Shown in pieces: positions 8,918 to 19,270 of a DNA stretch of 64,000 nucleotides (the stretch's first letter is position 1; every line of letters begins with the position of its first letter). Location of the stretch: positions 124,001 through 188,000 of the forward strand of contig NZ_JAGIPH010000001.1 of assembly GCF_017877135.1 (NCBI RefSeq), in the 5' to 3' direction. The translations under genes and the position numbers were made by a program. This stretch comes from Neorhizobium galegae (GTDB taxonomy: Bacteria; Pseudomonadota; Alphaproteobacteria; Rhizobiales; Rhizobiaceae). The notes below the pieces were generated by a model, which saw only the letters and a program-made list of their open reading frames with translations, had not been told where the DNA came from and did not search any database.

Positions 8918-9110
8918 TAGGGGCGAAGACCCCTCCCAAACCCTCCCCACAAGGGGGAGGGCTTAACCCGGCTGCACCCTCTGATGCAGGGCCAGACGCC
9001 TGCCACGTCTGATCTCCCCCCTTGTGGGGGGTCCGAAGGACGGGGCGAGACCCGTGGCTCGACCCCGGTTGGCCCGGCAGGGCAGAGAGGGCCTTTTTTC
9101 CGTGCGGTAC
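8918..9110. repeat. Cluster of RIME-like palindromic repeats
   Basis: Two palindromic cores occur: CCCTCCCCACAAGGGGGAGGG (about 8941-8961) and a CTCCCCCCTTGTGGGGGG-type core (about 9014-9031). A further CCGGCAGGGCAGAGAGGGCC block lies near 9076-9095 and matches the outer part of the copy at 3899-3944. In that copy the outer block and core are adjacent; here about 45 bp separate them, so this is a mosaic or interrupted element. It fills the space between rnj and mce. Confidence 0.6.
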
Positions 9111-9166
9111 CTCACACACGGGGAGATCAGATCGGGCAGTCCTTCAGCTCAGCCACGGGCAAAGTA

Positions 9167-10834
9167 TCAAACCTTGCTGACAAACACCGTGACCACCGGC
9201 TTCTTGCCCCAGGCGACGTTGGCCGTGGAGCGGATGGCGCGGCGCACGGCCTCCTTCAACGTGGCGAGATCCTTGCGGCGGCTGCGCGGAATGCTTTCGA
9301 CGGCACCCAGCACGGCATCATAGAGCGTGTCGGCCATGTCCTCGCCCTCGTCATCGAATTCCGGCAGGCCGAAGGGTTCGACATCGGGGTCGGCGAGGAA
9401 ATCATACTTGGCGTCGAGCAGGATATTGACCGAGACATGGCCAACATAGGCCAGTTTCTTGCGGTCGGATATGCCCATTTCGTCGATATCGCCGATGAGC
9501 TTGCCATCCTTGAAGACGCGGCCGTGCGGCACGTCATCGATGACCTGCACCGGGCCCGGGGCAAGGCGCAGCAGGTTGCCGTTGCGCACCTTTGGCACGG
9601 TCTTGATGCCGGCCGACAGCGCAAGCTCGGTCTGCGCCGTCAGATGCGCTGCCTCACCATGGACGGGCACGAGAACTTCCGGGCGCACCCAGTCATACAT
9701 CTGCAAAAGCTCGTTGCGGCGCGGGTGGCCCGAGACGTGGACGAGGCCCTGCTGGTCCGTGACGATCTTCACGCCCTGCTCGATGAGGCCGTTCATGATT
9801 TCAAGGATCGGCTTCTCGTTGCCGGGGATAGCGCGCGAGGAAAACACCACCGTATCGCCCGCCGTCAGCGCCACATGGCGCATCTCGTCGCGGGAAATCT
9901 TGGCAAGTGCCGCACGCGCCTCGCCCTGGCTGCCGGTCAGGATGATGACCACCTTGTCGCGCGGGATATAGCCGTATTCGTCTTCAGCGATGAAGGGTTT
10001 GAGGCCCTCCATGATGCCGATATCGCGGGCGACGCCGACGACACGCTTCAGAGAAGAGCCAAGCAGCAGCACTTCGCGGCCGGCAGCTTCCGCCGCCTGG
10101 GCAATCGAGCGGATGCGCCCGACATTCGACGAGAAAGTGGTGATCGCCACGCGCCCTTCGGCGTTCTCGATGATCTGGCGCAGGCCCTCCGACACTTCCT
10201 GCTCCGACGGCGAGACACCTTCGCGCATGGCATTGGTGCTGTCGCACATCATCGCCAGCACGCCCTCGTCCCCCACGGCACGGAAGCGCGCCTCGTCGGT
10301 GAGCGGGCCGAGCGACGGATCAGCGTCGATCTTCCAGTCGCCGGTGTGGACGACATTGCCGAGCGGCGTGCGGATGACCAGCGACATCGGTTCGGGGATC
10401 GAGTGATTGACGCCGATGGCCTCCACCTCGAAGGGACCGACATTGATGCGGTCTCCGGCATTAAACAGCGTGATCGGGATCTCGGCGCGCGAGCCTTCGT
10501 AATCGCGCTTGGCTTCCAGCATGCCGGCGGTGAAGCGCGAGGCATAGACCGGCACGTTGAGGCCCGGCCACAGATCGTTCAGCGCGCCATAATGGTCTTC
10601 ATGGGCGTGGGTGATGATGATGCCCTTCAGGCGGTCGCGCTGCTTTTCGAGAAAGCGGATATCGGGCAGCACGAGATCGACGCCGGGCAGATCGAGCCCC
10701 GCAAAGGTGACACCGCAGTCGACCATGATCCACTGGCGCTGGGAGGCTGGCCCATAGCCATAGAGCGCGAGATTCATGCCGATCTCGCCCACTCCGCCCA
10801 GCGGCAGAAAAACCAGTTCGTCCTGTTTGGCCAT
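9167..10834 (-). CDS. rnj: Ribonuclease J
   Basis: A 555-residue metallo-beta-lactamase/beta-CASP nuclease with 5'-3' exo- and endonuclease activity on RNA. The zinc motif HAHEDH is at residues 76-81, followed by HTGDWKID and the beta-CASP region with GSSLKRVVG, TGSQGEARAAL and HVSGHPRRNEL. The C-terminal domain (about 450-555) ends RRAIRSTANVAWGKKPVVTVFVSKV-like. It acts with RNase E-type enzymes in mRNA and rRNA processing in rhizobia. The gene follows birA by about 20 nt, so it is probably at the end of the nuo-birA transcript. Confidence 0.95.
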   Translation of the reverse strand: MAKQDELVFLPLGGVGEIGMNLALYGYGPASQRQWIMVDCGVTFAGLDLPGVDLVLPDIRFLEKQRDRLKGIIITHAHEDHYGALNDLWPGLNVPVYASRFTAGMLEAKRDYEGSRAEIPITLFNAGDRINVGPFEVEAIGVNHSIPEPMSLVIRTPLGNVVHTGDWKIDADPSLGPLTDEARFRAVGDEGVLAMMCDSTNAMREGVSPSEQEVSEGLRQIIENAEGRVAITTFSSNVGRIRSIAQAAEAAGREVLLLGSSLKRVVGVARDIGIMEGLKPFIAEDEYGYIPRDKVVIILTGSQGEARAALAKISRDEMRHVALTAGDTVVFSSRAIPGNEKPILEIMNGLIEQGVKIVTDQQGLVHVSGHPRRNELLQMYDWVRPEVLVPVHGEAAHLTAQTELALSAGIKTVPKVRNGNLLRLAPGPVQVIDDVPHGRVFKDGKLIGDIDEMGISDRKKLAYVGHVSVNILLDAKYDFLADPDVEPFGLPEFDDEGEDMADTLYDAVLGAVESIPRSRRKDLATLKEAVRRAIRSTANVAWGKKPVVTVFVSKV

Positions 10835-10853
10835 TCACATACTCATTTCGAAT

Positions 10854-11615
10854 TCAAAGGAAAAAGACATCGCCGGCCGCAATCGGCATCGTGGTGTTTC
10901 CAGTATCGAGTAGCAGAAGTCCCCGATCATCGATACCGGCAAAACGCCCCTCAATGGAACGATCCGGCAAATTGACGCGAATCGGTTCCCCGATACCACA
11001 GGCGACACCGCGCCAGCGGGCCGTGACCTGATCCACCGCCCGCCCCTCGTCCCAGAGGTTTAGAACCTCGGTCATCTCGCGGTAGAGATGGGAGAACAGT
11101 TCCTCGGGCAGAAGATGGGCGCCCTGCTCCTCGAGAGAGGTGACGCCATAGGGCGCATCGGCCGGCCGGTGGCGCATGTTGATGCCGATGCCGGCGACCA
11201 GCGCCCGACGGCCATCCGAGAGCCCCTCGCCTTCGAGGAGAATGCCGCAGGTCTTCTTGCGGCCGATCAGTACGTCGTTCGGCCACTTGATCTGCAGCGC
11301 CTCGGCCCCTTCCGGCAGCACCGAGCGCAGCGCGCCGTGAACGGCGAGTGCGACGGCAAGCGGCAGGGACGCCAGCTGTTCGGGCGGGGCGGGATCGATC
11401 AGGAGAAGCGAGGCGTATAGATTGCCGGTCTCGGAGGACCAGGAGCGGCCGCGGCGGCCGCGGCCTGCCGTCTGGCGCGTTGCGGTGACCCAGAGATTGC
11501 CCGGGTCACCCTGCCTGGCGCGCTCCAGGCATTCGGTATTGGTCGACGTAACCTCGCCCAGCGGCTCGTGGCGGAAGGTATCGAGGGAGTAACGGCTCCC
11601 TCGCCTTGTCGTCAT
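10854..11615 (-). CDS. birA: Biotin--[acetyl-CoA-carboxylase] ligase
   Basis: A 253-residue monofunctional biotin protein ligase that makes biotinyl-AMP and transfers biotin to carboxyl carrier lysines. The adenylate-binding loop is GRGRRG (residues 51-56), followed by KWPNDV (110-115) and GRKKTCGILLE with the expected lysine. The N-terminal helix-turn-helix of the E. coli repressor form is missing, so it is unlikely to regulate transcription. The start ATG overlaps the nuoN stop (TGATG), which indicates translational coupling to complex I synthesis. Confidence 0.95.
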   Translation of the reverse strand: MTTRRGSRYSLDTFRHEPLGEVTSTNTECLERARQGDPGNLWVTATRQTAGRGRRGRSWSSETGNLYASLLLIDPAPPEQLASLPLAVALAVHGALRSVLPEGAEALQIKWPNDVLIGRKKTCGILLEGEGLSDGRRALVAGIGINMRHRPADAPYGVTSLEEQGAHLLPEELFSHLYREMTEVLNLWDEGRAVDQVTARWRGVACGIGEPIRVNLPDRSIEGRFAGIDDRGLLLLDTGNTTMPIAAGDVFFL

Positions 11616-13057
11616 CAAAAGAAGGCCCTTGCCGCAGCCGTGGCTGCTGTGCCGACCGGTCCACCGAAGAGGACATAGCCGGTCACGAAGAGGCCCGACA
11701 GGCCGAAGACCAGCCGCAGTTCGCCGGCCGTGCGGCCGAACTCGCCGGTGGCGGCATCGAACCACATCACCTTGATGACGCGGATATAGTAGTAGGCGCC
11801 AACAACCGAGGCCAGAACGCCGATGATGGCCAGCATGTAGAGCTTGGCTTCAATGGCGGGCAGGATGACGAACCACTTGGCCCAGAAGCCGGCGAAGGGC
11901 GGAATACCAGCGAGCGAGAACATCAGCGCCGTCATGACGAGCGCCATGAAGGGATTGGTGGACGACAGGCCCGCCAGATCGTCGATGTTTTCGACAGCAC
12001 CACCATCCTTGCGGCGCATCGACATGATGCAGGCAAAGGTGCCGAGCGTCATGACCATGTAGATGAGCATGTAGAGGGCGACGCCGGAAATGCCGGTTTC
12101 GGTGCCCGACGCCAGACCAACCAGCGCATAGCCCATGTGGCCGATGGAGGAATAGGCCATCAGGCGCTTGATGTTCTTCTGGCCGATGGCGGCAAAGGAG
12201 CCGAGCAGCATGGAGGCGATCGAGATGAACACGATGACCTGCTGCCAGTCATGGAAGATCGGCATGAAGGCTTCGGTGACGACGCGCACCAGCACCGCCA
12301 TGGCGGCAACCTTGGGGCCCGAGGCGAAGAAGGCCGTCACAGGCGTCGGCGCACCTTCGTAAACATCCGGCGTCCACATGTGGAAGGGCACGGCCGAGAT
12401 CTTGAAGGCAAGGCCTGCCAGCATGAAGACGAGGCCGAATACAACGCCGAGCGAACGGGTTTCAGCGGTCAGCACGGCAGCAATGTTATCGAGGCCGGTA
12501 TTGCCGGTGAAGCCGTAGATCAGCGACATGCCGTAGAGCAGCATGCCCGAGGACAGCGCGCCGAGGACGAAATATTTAAGGCCCGCTTCCGAGGAGCGCA
12601 GGCTGTCGCGGTTGATGGCGGCGACGACATAGAGCGCCAGCGACATCAGCTCGAGGCCGAGATAGACGGCGATCAGGTCGTTTGCCGAGATGAGCAGCAT
12701 CATGCCCAGGGTGGCCAAAACGAGCAGGACCGGGAATTCGAAGCGGTCAAGCTGTTCCGAGCGCGCATTGCCGACCGTCATCACCATGGCGGTGATGGAG
12801 CCGATGAGCGAGATCACCTTCATGAAGCGGCTGAAGGAATCAAGGATGAAGACGCCGCCCCAGGCTTCGCCTTCCACAGGCACGAGAACGAGCCAGAGGC
12901 CCGCGGCAATCAGAATTGCCACGGCAAGGCCGGTGACCGTCGGCGCCGACCGGTCACCCGAGAAGACGCCGATCATCAGAAGCGCCAGCGCGCCGACCGC
13001 AAGGATCAGTTCGGGCGTCGAGATCTGCAGGCTCGCAAGCAGGATTTCAGCAGTCAT
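11615..13057 (-). CDS. nuoN: NADH-quinone oxidoreductase subunit N
   Basis: A 480-residue antiporter-like membrane subunit of complex I that takes part in proton pumping, with about 14 predicted spans. Typical segments are [19 protein letters not shown] and [23 protein letters not shown] (here [20 protein letters not shown]), with the conserved Lys and Glu residues in membrane spans. It is last in the nuo order and follows nuoM after 18 nt. Its stop overlaps the birA start. Confidence 0.97.
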   Translation of the reverse strand: MTAEILLASLQISTPELILAVGALALLMIGVFSGDRSAPTVTGLAVAILIAAGLWLVLVPVEGEAWGGVFILDSFSRFMKVISLIGSITAMVMTVGNARSEQLDRFEFPVLLVLATLGMMLLISANDLIAVYLGLELMSLALYVVAAINRDSLRSSEAGLKYFVLGALSSGMLLYGMSLIYGFTGNTGLDNIAAVLTAETRSLGVVFGLVFMLAGLAFKISAVPFHMWTPDVYEGAPTPVTAFFASGPKVAAMAVLVRVVTEAFMPIFHDWQQVIVFISIASMLLGSFAAIGQKNIKRLMAYSSIGHMGYALVGLASGTETGISGVALYMLIYMVMTLGTFACIMSMRRKDGGAVENIDDLAGLSSTNPFMALVMTALMFSLAGIPPFAGFWAKWFVILPAIEAKLYMLAIIGVLASVVGAYYYIRVIKVMWFDAATGEFGRTAGELRLVFGLSGLFVTGYVLFGGPVGTAATAAARAFF

Positions 13058-13075
13058 GTCCAGTCGTGTCCCGTC

Positions 13076-14587
13076 TCAGTGCACCAGGAGTGCAAGTTTC
13101 CCGGCTGCCTGCAGGGCAGCGGAGTAGTTATTGATCAGCATGTCGACCGAGGCGGCCGTCGCATCGAAGACCGGTGCGGGATAGACGCCGAAGAAGATGG
13201 TGAGCACGACCAGCGGATAGAGAATGACCTTCTCGCGGGTGGACAGATCCAGGAGCCCCTTCAGGCTTTCCTTTTCGAGCGCACCGAAGATCACGCGGCG
13301 ATAGAGCCAGAGCGCATAGGAGGCCGACAGGATGACGCCGGTGGCGGCAAACAGGGCGACCCAGGTGTTGACCCGGAAGATGCCGATGATCGTCAGGAAT
13401 TCGCCGACGAAACCGGACGTGCCCGGCAGGCCGACATTGGCCATGGTGAAGATCATGAAGGCGACGGCATATTTCGGCATGTTGTTGACGAGGCCGCCAT
13501 AGGCCGCGATGTCGCGGGTGTGGAGCCGGTCATAGATCACGCCGACGCAGAGGAAGAGCGCGCCCGACACGATGCCGTGCGACAGCATCTGGAAGATGGC
13601 GCCCTGCAGGCCCTGCTGGTTTGCCGCAAAGATGCCCATGGTCACGTAACCCATGTGGGCGACCGAGGAATAGGCGATCAGCTTCTTGATGTCTTCCTGC
13701 ATCATCGCGACCAGCGAGGTGTAGATGATGGCAAGCACCGACAGCGCAAAGACGAAGGGCGCGAAGTGTTCGGATGCCAGCGGGAACATGGCGAGCGAGA
13801 AACGGATGAACCCGTAACCGCCAAGCTTCAGCATGACACCGGCCAGAATGACCGAGCCTGCTGTCGGCGCCTGCACGTGGGCATCCGGAAGCCAGGTATG
13901 CACCGGCCACATCGGCATCTTCACCGCAAAGGAGGCGAAGAAGGCAAGCCATAGCCAGGTTTGCAGACCTGCCGGGAAGCCGAACTTCAACAGTTCCGTC
14001 ACGTCCGTCGTGCCGGCCTGCCAGTACATGGCCATGATGGCGACCATCATCAGCACGGAGCCGAGCAGCGTATAGAGGAAGAACTTGTAGGAGGCGTAGA
14101 CGCGATCCTTGCCGCCCCAGACGCCGATGATGATGAACATCGGCACGAGCGTCGCTTCGAAGAAGACGTAGAAGAGAACGATGTCGAGCGACACGAAGAC
14201 GCCGACCATGACCACTTCCAGAAGCAGGAAGGCGATCATGTATTCCTTCAGGCGCTTTTCGACCGACTCCCAGCTTGCAAGCACGCAGAACGGCATGAGG
14301 AAGGTGGTGAGGATGACGAACAGCATGGAAATGCCATCGACGCCGAGATGATAGGAAATGCCGGTTCCGAGCCAGGAATGCTTTTCCACCATCTGGAAAC
14401 CGGAGTTGGAATTGTCAAACCCGATCCAGATGAACAGCGAGACGAGGAAGGTGAAGACCGTCGTCAGAAGCGAGACGTTCAGAATATTGCGGCGGCCGAA
14501 CGGGCCGTCCTCCCGGGTGAGCAGGAGAAGCACCACACCGACGAGCGGCAGGAAGGTGACCGTGGAAAGAATAGGCCAGTCGGTCAT
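13076..14587 (-). CDS. nuoM: NADH-quinone oxidoreductase subunit M
   Basis: A 503-residue antiporter-like proton-pumping subunit with about 14 spans. Hallmarks are [20 protein letters not shown] with the conserved membrane Glu, [19 protein letters not shown], and [20 protein letters not shown]. The start ATG overlaps the nuoL stop by one base (TGATG), so the two are translationally coupled. Confidence 0.97.
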   Translation of the reverse strand: MTDWPILSTVTFLPLVGVVLLLLTREDGPFGRRNILNVSLLTTVFTFLVSLFIWIGFDNSNSGFQMVEKHSWLGTGISYHLGVDGISMLFVILTTFLMPFCVLASWESVEKRLKEYMIAFLLLEVVMVGVFVSLDIVLFYVFFEATLVPMFIIIGVWGGKDRVYASYKFFLYTLLGSVLMMVAIMAMYWQAGTTDVTELLKFGFPAGLQTWLWLAFFASFAVKMPMWPVHTWLPDAHVQAPTAGSVILAGVMLKLGGYGFIRFSLAMFPLASEHFAPFVFALSVLAIIYTSLVAMMQEDIKKLIAYSSVAHMGYVTMGIFAANQQGLQGAIFQMLSHGIVSGALFLCVGVIYDRLHTRDIAAYGGLVNNMPKYAVAFMIFTMANVGLPGTSGFVGEFLTIIGIFRVNTWVALFAATGVILSASYALWLYRRVIFGALEKESLKGLLDLSTREKVILYPLVVLTIFFGVYPAPVFDATAASVDMLINNYSAALQAAGKLALLVH

Positions 14588-16590
14588 CAGATTGAACTCC
14601 CGAGCATCATCCAGGTGACGAGGGCGGCGATACCGATCAGCATCGCGAACGCATAGTGATAAAGGTAACCGGTCTGCAGGCGAACCACACCGCGGGTGAT
14701 ATCCGCAACGCGCGCCGCGATGCCGTTCGGACCATAGGCGTCGATGACGCCGACATCGGCCTTCTTCCAGAGGAACCGGCCAAGGGCCTTGGCGGAGCGT
14801 ACGAAGAGGAAGTCATACAGCTCGTCGAAGTACCACTTGTTCAACAGGAACTGGTAGAGGACACGGTGGTTTTCGGCCAGACGCTTCGGGGTGGAAGGCG
14901 ACTTGATGTACATGTACCAGGCGGTGACGAAACCGGTCAGCATGGCAATGAACGGGCTCCACTTCACCCAGACGGGCACGTGGTGGAACTCTTCGAGGAT
15001 CTCGTTGTGTTCCGAGGTGAAGAGCGCGCCCTTCCAGAACTCGGAATATTCCTCGCCGAAGAAATGGCCTTCGAAGACGACGCCGGCGAGAACCGCACCG
15101 ATGGTCAGCACGGCGAGCGGGAAGAGCATGATCATCGGGCTTTCGTGCACGTGATGCATGACATCCGACGAGGCGCGCGGCTTGCCGAAGAAGGTGAGGA
15201 AGGCGAGACGCCAGGAATAGAAGCTGGTGAAGAGAGCAGCGACCACCAGGAGCGTGAAGGCAAAGCCCGACAGCGCCGAATGGGAGGCGTAAGCCGATTC
15301 GATGATGACGTCCTTGGAGAAGAAGCCGGCAAAGCCGAACATCGTACCCGGGATGCCGACGCCGGTCAGCGCCAGCGTGCCGATGGTCATGGCTGCAAAC
15401 GTATAGGGGATGTGCCTCCAGAGGCCGCCCATGTAGCGCATGTCCTGCTCGCCATCGACCGCGTGGATGACGGAGCCGGCGCCCAGGAACAGCAAGGCCT
15501 TGAAGAAGGCGTGCGTGAAGAGGTGGAAGACGGCAGCCCCATAAGCCCCGACGCCGAGCGCCACGAACATGTAGCCGAGCTGCGAACAGGTGGAATAGGC
15601 GATGACGCGCTTGATGTCGTTCTGCACGAGGCCGACGGTTGCCGCAAAGAAGGCGGTGATCGCACCGATGAGGGTGACGAACAGCAGCGCGTTCGGCGAC
15701 AGTTCGAAGATCGGCGACATGCGGGCGACGAGGAAGACGCCGGCGGTCACCATGGTTGCGGCATGGATGAGCGCCGAAACCGGCGTCGGGCCTTCCATGG
15801 CATCCGGAAGCCAGGTGTGCAGCAGGAACTGCGCCGACTTACCCATGGCCCCCATGAACAGCAGCAGGCAGACGCCGGTGATCGCATGGGCTTTGTCGAG
15901 ATGCATGCCGAAGAGCGTGATGACGGCCTGCCCAGCGTCAGCGGCACCTTCCGCCGGCAGATAGGTCGCGGCCGAGGCAAAGATCGTGTCGAAGTTGATC
16001 GAGCCGAACAGCACGAAGACGCCGGAAATGCCGAGCACGAAACCGAAGTCGCCGACGCGGTTGACGATGAAGGCCTTCATGGCAGCCGCAGAGGCCGAGG
16101 GCTTCTTGAACCAGAAACCGATGAGCAGGTAGGACGCAAGGCCCACGCCTTCCCAGCCGAAGAACATCTGTGCCAGATTGTCCGACGTGATCAGCATCAG
16201 CATGGCGAAGGTGAACAGCGACAGATAGGCGAAGAAGCGCGGCCGATGCGGATCGTGGTGCATGTAGCCGATCGAATAGAGATGGACGAGCGTCGAGACG
16301 GTGTTGACCACGACGAACATGATCGATGTCAACGTATCGATGCGGAAGGACCAGTCGAATTCGAGGCCGCCGGACTGGATCCAGCGCAGGACCGAGACCT
16401 TGATGACCTCGTGGCCTTCGCCGCCATGGGCGAGCGCCACGTTGAAGAAGACCACCCAGGAAAGGATGGCCGCAACGATCATCAGACCGCTGGTGACATA
16501 TTCCGATGCCTTGGCGCCGATCTGGCGGCCGAACAGGCCGGCGATCAGGAAGCCGATCAGGGGAAGAAAGACGATAGCCTTGTAGATCAT
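14587..16590 (-). CDS. nuoL: NADH-quinone oxidoreductase subunit L
   Basis: A 667-residue distal antiporter-like subunit. The conserved segment [19 protein letters not shown] carries the membrane Glu; [20 protein letters not shown] and [20 protein letters not shown] follow. The C-terminal region after residue about 540 includes the long lateral helix and final anchoring span characteristic of NuoL. The length fits the family (610-670). Seven nt separate its start from the nuoK stop. Confidence 0.97.
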   Translation of the reverse strand: MIYKAIVFLPLIGFLIAGLFGRQIGAKASEYVTSGLMIVAAILSWVVFFNVALAHGGEGHEVIKVSVLRWIQSGGLEFDWSFRIDTLTSIMFVVVNTVSTLVHLYSIGYMHHDPHRPRFFAYLSLFTFAMLMLITSDNLAQMFFGWEGVGLASYLLIGFWFKKPSASAAAMKAFIVNRVGDFGFVLGISGVFVLFGSINFDTIFASAATYLPAEGAADAGQAVITLFGMHLDKAHAITGVCLLLFMGAMGKSAQFLLHTWLPDAMEGPTPVSALIHAATMVTAGVFLVARMSPIFELSPNALLFVTLIGAITAFFAATVGLVQNDIKRVIAYSTCSQLGYMFVALGVGAYGAAVFHLFTHAFFKALLFLGAGSVIHAVDGEQDMRYMGGLWRHIPYTFAAMTIGTLALTGVGIPGTMFGFAGFFSKDVIIESAYASHSALSGFAFTLLVVAALFTSFYSWRLAFLTFFGKPRASSDVMHHVHESPMIMLFPLAVLTIGAVLAGVVFEGHFFGEEYSEFWKGALFTSEHNEILEEFHHVPVWVKWSPFIAMLTGFVTAWYMYIKSPSTPKRLAENHRVLYQFLLNKWYFDELYDFLFVRSAKALGRFLWKKADVGVIDAYGPNGIAARVADITRGVVRLQTGYLYHYAFAMLIGIAALVTWMMLGSSI

Positions 16591-16597
16591 GACCTGA

Positions 16598-16906
16598 TCA
16601 GCCCTTCATCATATTGATGTCTTCAACCGCGATGGAGCCACGGTTGCGGTAGAAGACCACGAGAATTGCAAGACCGATCGCCGCTTCCGCTGCGGCAACG
16701 GTCAGAATGAACAGCGCAAAGACCTGGCCGGTGATATCGTTGAGGAAGGACGAGAACGCGATCATGTTGAGGTTGACCGACAACAGGATCAGTTCCACCG
16801 ACATCAGGATGATGATGACGTTCTTCCGGTTGAGGAAGATGCCGAAGACGCCGAGCGTGAAGAGAATGGCGCTGACCGTCAGGTAATGAGAAAGTCCGAT
16901 TTCCAT
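16598..16906 (-). CDS. nuoK: NADH-quinone oxidoreductase subunit K
   Basis: A 102-residue subunit with three spans. Its conserved membrane glutamates lie in [19 protein letters not shown] and in [16 protein letters not shown], both part of the central charged axis of complex I. It lies between nuoJ (22 nt gap) and nuoL (7 nt gap). Confidence 0.97.
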   Translation of the reverse strand: MEIGLSHYLTVSAILFTLGVFGIFLNRKNVIIILMSVELILLSVNLNMIAFSSFLNDITGQVFALFILTVAAAEAAIGLAILVVFYRNRGSIAVEDINMMKG

Positions 16907-16928
16907 ATTCGCTGTTCCTTGATCGCGC

Positions 16929-17543
16929 TCAGATGCCCTGGCCCGGCTTGACCTTGACCACCTCGACAGCCGTTGCCGGCGTGCGGGCGACCTGCTTGGA
17001 GATATCCTGGCGCTTGACGTTTTCCCGGTGACGCAGCGTCAGCACGATCGCGCCGATCATGGCGACGAGCAGAACGAGGCCGGAGACTTGGAAGAAATAG
17101 ACGTAGTGCGTGTAGAGCACGTCGCCGAGGGCTGCCGTATTGGTGCGCACCGCAGGCGACGGGATCGGCATGGTGATCGACTTGGCCGCTTCCGGCGACA
17201 GCACGCTGCCGCCGATGACCAGCACCAGCTCGGCGGCGAGGATGAGCCCGATCAGCGCGCCGACCGGCGCATATTGCAGGAAGCCGGAGCGCAGCTCTGC
17301 AAAGTCGATGTCGAGCATCATCACGACGAAGAGGAAGAGAACCGCGACCGCGCCGATATAGACGACGAGCAGGATCATGGCGAGGAATTCAGCCCCGGTG
17401 AGCAGGAAAAGCCCGGCGGAATTGAAGAAGACCAGGATCAGGAAGAGCACGGAATGCACCGGGTTCCTGGCCGAGATGACCATGAACGCCGACGCCACCG
17501 CGACGAAGGCGAACAGATAAAAGAAAACAGCCTGCAAACCCAT
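16929..17543 (-). CDS. nuoJ: NADH-quinone oxidoreductase subunit J
   Basis: A 204-residue membrane subunit with five predicted spans. [20 protein letters not shown] and [20 protein letters not shown] are the diagnostic segments; the second contains the pi-bulge region of the family. The tail after residue about 170 is hydrophilic. It follows nuoI after a 144-bp gap, the widest in the nuoG-N half of the operon. Confidence 0.97.
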   Translation of the reverse strand: MGLQAVFFYLFAFVAVASAFMVISARNPVHSVLFLILVFFNSAGLFLLTGAEFLAMILLVVYIGAVAVLFLFVVMMLDIDFAELRSGFLQYAPVGALIGLILAAELVLVIGGSVLSPEAAKSITMPIPSPAVRTNTAALGDVLYTHYVYFFQVSGLVLLVAMIGAIVLTLRHRENVKRQDISKQVARTPATAVEVVKVKPGQGI

Positions 17544-17687
17544 TGTGGTGCCTTTTCGTCTTCCCCGGAAGGGCTCTTATCCCCGCCGTCAAAACCCGGC
17601 GGTCGCATACCAGCCAGGCCTCATGCTTGTGGTCGATCCGGCACTTTTCAAGCACCGGCAGTGTCAATCAGAACCGCGATCGGGCGA

Positions 17688-18179
17688 TCAGCGGTAGGGT
17701 GCATCGATCGACAGGTTGCGCGCAATTTCGCGCTCCCAGCGGTCGCCATTGTTGAGCAGGCGTTCCTTGTCGAAATACAGCTCTTCGCGGGTTTCCGTCG
17801 CGAATTCGAAGTTCGGGCCTTCGACGATGGCATCCACCGGGCAGGCTTCCTGGCAAAAGCCGCAATAGATGCACTTTACCATGTCGATATCGTAACGCAC
17901 CGTGCGGCGGGTGCCGTCGTTGCGGCGCGGGCCGGCTTCGATGGTGATCGCCTGGGCAGGACAGATCGCCTCGCACAGCTTGCAGGCAATGCAGCGCTCC
18001 TCGCCATTGGGATAGCGGCGAAGGGCATGCTCGCCGCGGAAGCGCGGGGAGACGGGTCCCTTTTCGAAGGGATAGTTGATCGTGGCCTTCTGCTTGAAGA
18101 AGTAGCGCATCGACAGGAAAAACGCCCCGACGAACTCCTTCAGAAACAGCGAACTGACGGATTGTGCCAGACTTGCCAT
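17688..18179 (-). CDS. nuoI: NADH-quinone oxidoreductase subunit I
   Basis: A 163-residue peripheral-arm subunit that binds two [4Fe-4S] clusters (N6a and N6b) close to the membrane. The ferredoxin motifs are [12 protein letters not shown] and [12 protein letters not shown]. The N-terminal amphipathic segment [19 protein letters not shown] anchors it to the membrane. The ATG at 18179 has GGAG six nt upstream; an in-frame TTG 12 nt earlier is less likely. It follows nuoH after about 37 nt. Confidence 0.97.
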   Translation of the reverse strand: MASLAQSVSSLFLKEFVGAFFLSMRYFFKQKATINYPFEKGPVSPRFRGEHALRRYPNGEERCIACKLCEAICPAQAITIEAGPRRNDGTRRTVRYDIDMVKCIYCGFCQEACPVDAIVEGPNFEFATETREELYFDKERLLNNGDRWEREIARNLSIDAPYR

Positions 18180-18216
18180 GTTAGTCTCCAATTCAGCCGG
18201 GAGGCAGCGCCAGAAA

Positions 18217-19260
18217 TCAGGCGCCGGCCGTCAGCTTCAGAACGAATGCAGTAATGATGACCATGACCAGCGACAGCGGCAGAAACACCTTCCAGCCGAG
18301 ACGCATCAACTGGTCATAGCGATAGCGCGGAACGAAGGCCTTCACCATGGCGAACATGAAGAAGATGAAGGTGGCCTTGATCAGGAACCAGATGATCCCC
18401 GGAACCCAGTTGAGGAACCAGACATCCACCGGCGGCAGCCAGCCCCCGAGGAACAGGATGGTCGTCAGCGAGCACATGAGGAGGATGGCGGCATATTCGC
18501 CGAGCATCAGCATCATATAGGGAGCCGAGGCATATTCCACCATGTAACCGGCGACCAGTTCCGATTCCGCTTCCGGAAGGTCGAAGGGCGGACGGTTGGT
18601 TTCGGCAAGACCCGATATGAAGAAGATGATGAACATCGGGAAGAGCACGAGCCAGTGCCAGTCGAGGAAGGACGGCGGCAGACCGATCATGGTGCCGATG
18701 CCGGTCTTCTGGGCGATGACGATGTCGCTGAGGTTCAGCGAACCGACGCAGAGCAGCACCGTGACGATGACGAAGCCGATCGACACTTCATAGGACACCA
18801 TCTGGGCGGCAGACCGCAGCGCGCCGAGGAACGGGTATTTCGAGTTCGACGCCCAGCCGGCCATGATGATGCCATAGACTTCGAGCGAGGAGATCGCAAA
18901 GACGTAGAGGATGCCGACATTGATGTTGGCGATCACCCAGTTCTCGTTGAGCGGAATGACCGCCCATGTTGCGAGCGCCAGCGTCACCGACACGAGCGGC
19001 GCCAGCAGGAACACGCCCTTGTTGGCGCCCGACGGAATGATCGGCTCCTTGAAGACGAACTTCAGAAGGTCGGCGAAGGACTGGAACAGGCCGAAGGGAC
19101 CGACCACGTTCGGGCCGCGGCGCAGCTGGACGGCTGCCCAGATCTTGCGGTCGGCCAGAAGGATATAGGCGATGAAGACCAGAAGGCAGACGAGCAGCAA
19201 CAGGGACTGACCGATCATCACGATCGCCGGCCAGAGATAGGTCGAGAAGAAAGAGTCCAT
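18217..19260 (-). CDS. nuoH: NADH-quinone oxidoreductase subunit H
   Basis: A 347-residue subunit with eight spans that helps form the quinone chamber. Diagnostic segments are [26 protein letters not shown] (visible as [15 protein letters not shown]), [20 protein letters not shown] and [14 protein letters not shown]. The last two are the most conserved parts of the family. It follows nuoG after 10 nt. Confidence 0.97.
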   Translation of the reverse strand: MDSFFSTYLWPAIVMIGQSLLLLVCLLVFIAYILLADRKIWAAVQLRRGPNVVGPFGLFQSFADLLKFVFKEPIIPSGANKGVFLLAPLVSVTLALATWAVIPLNENWVIANINVGILYVFAISSLEVYGIIMAGWASNSKYPFLGALRSAAQMVSYEVSIGFVIVTVLLCVGSLNLSDIVIAQKTGIGTMIGLPPSFLDWHWLVLFPMFIIFFISGLAETNRPPFDLPEAESELVAGYMVEYASAPYMMLMLGEYAAILLMCSLTTILFLGGWLPPVDVWFLNWVPGIIWFLIKATFIFFMFAMVKAFVPRYRYDQLMRLGWKVFLPLSLVMVIITAFVLKLTAGA

Positions 19261-19270
19261 GATTGTGCCT

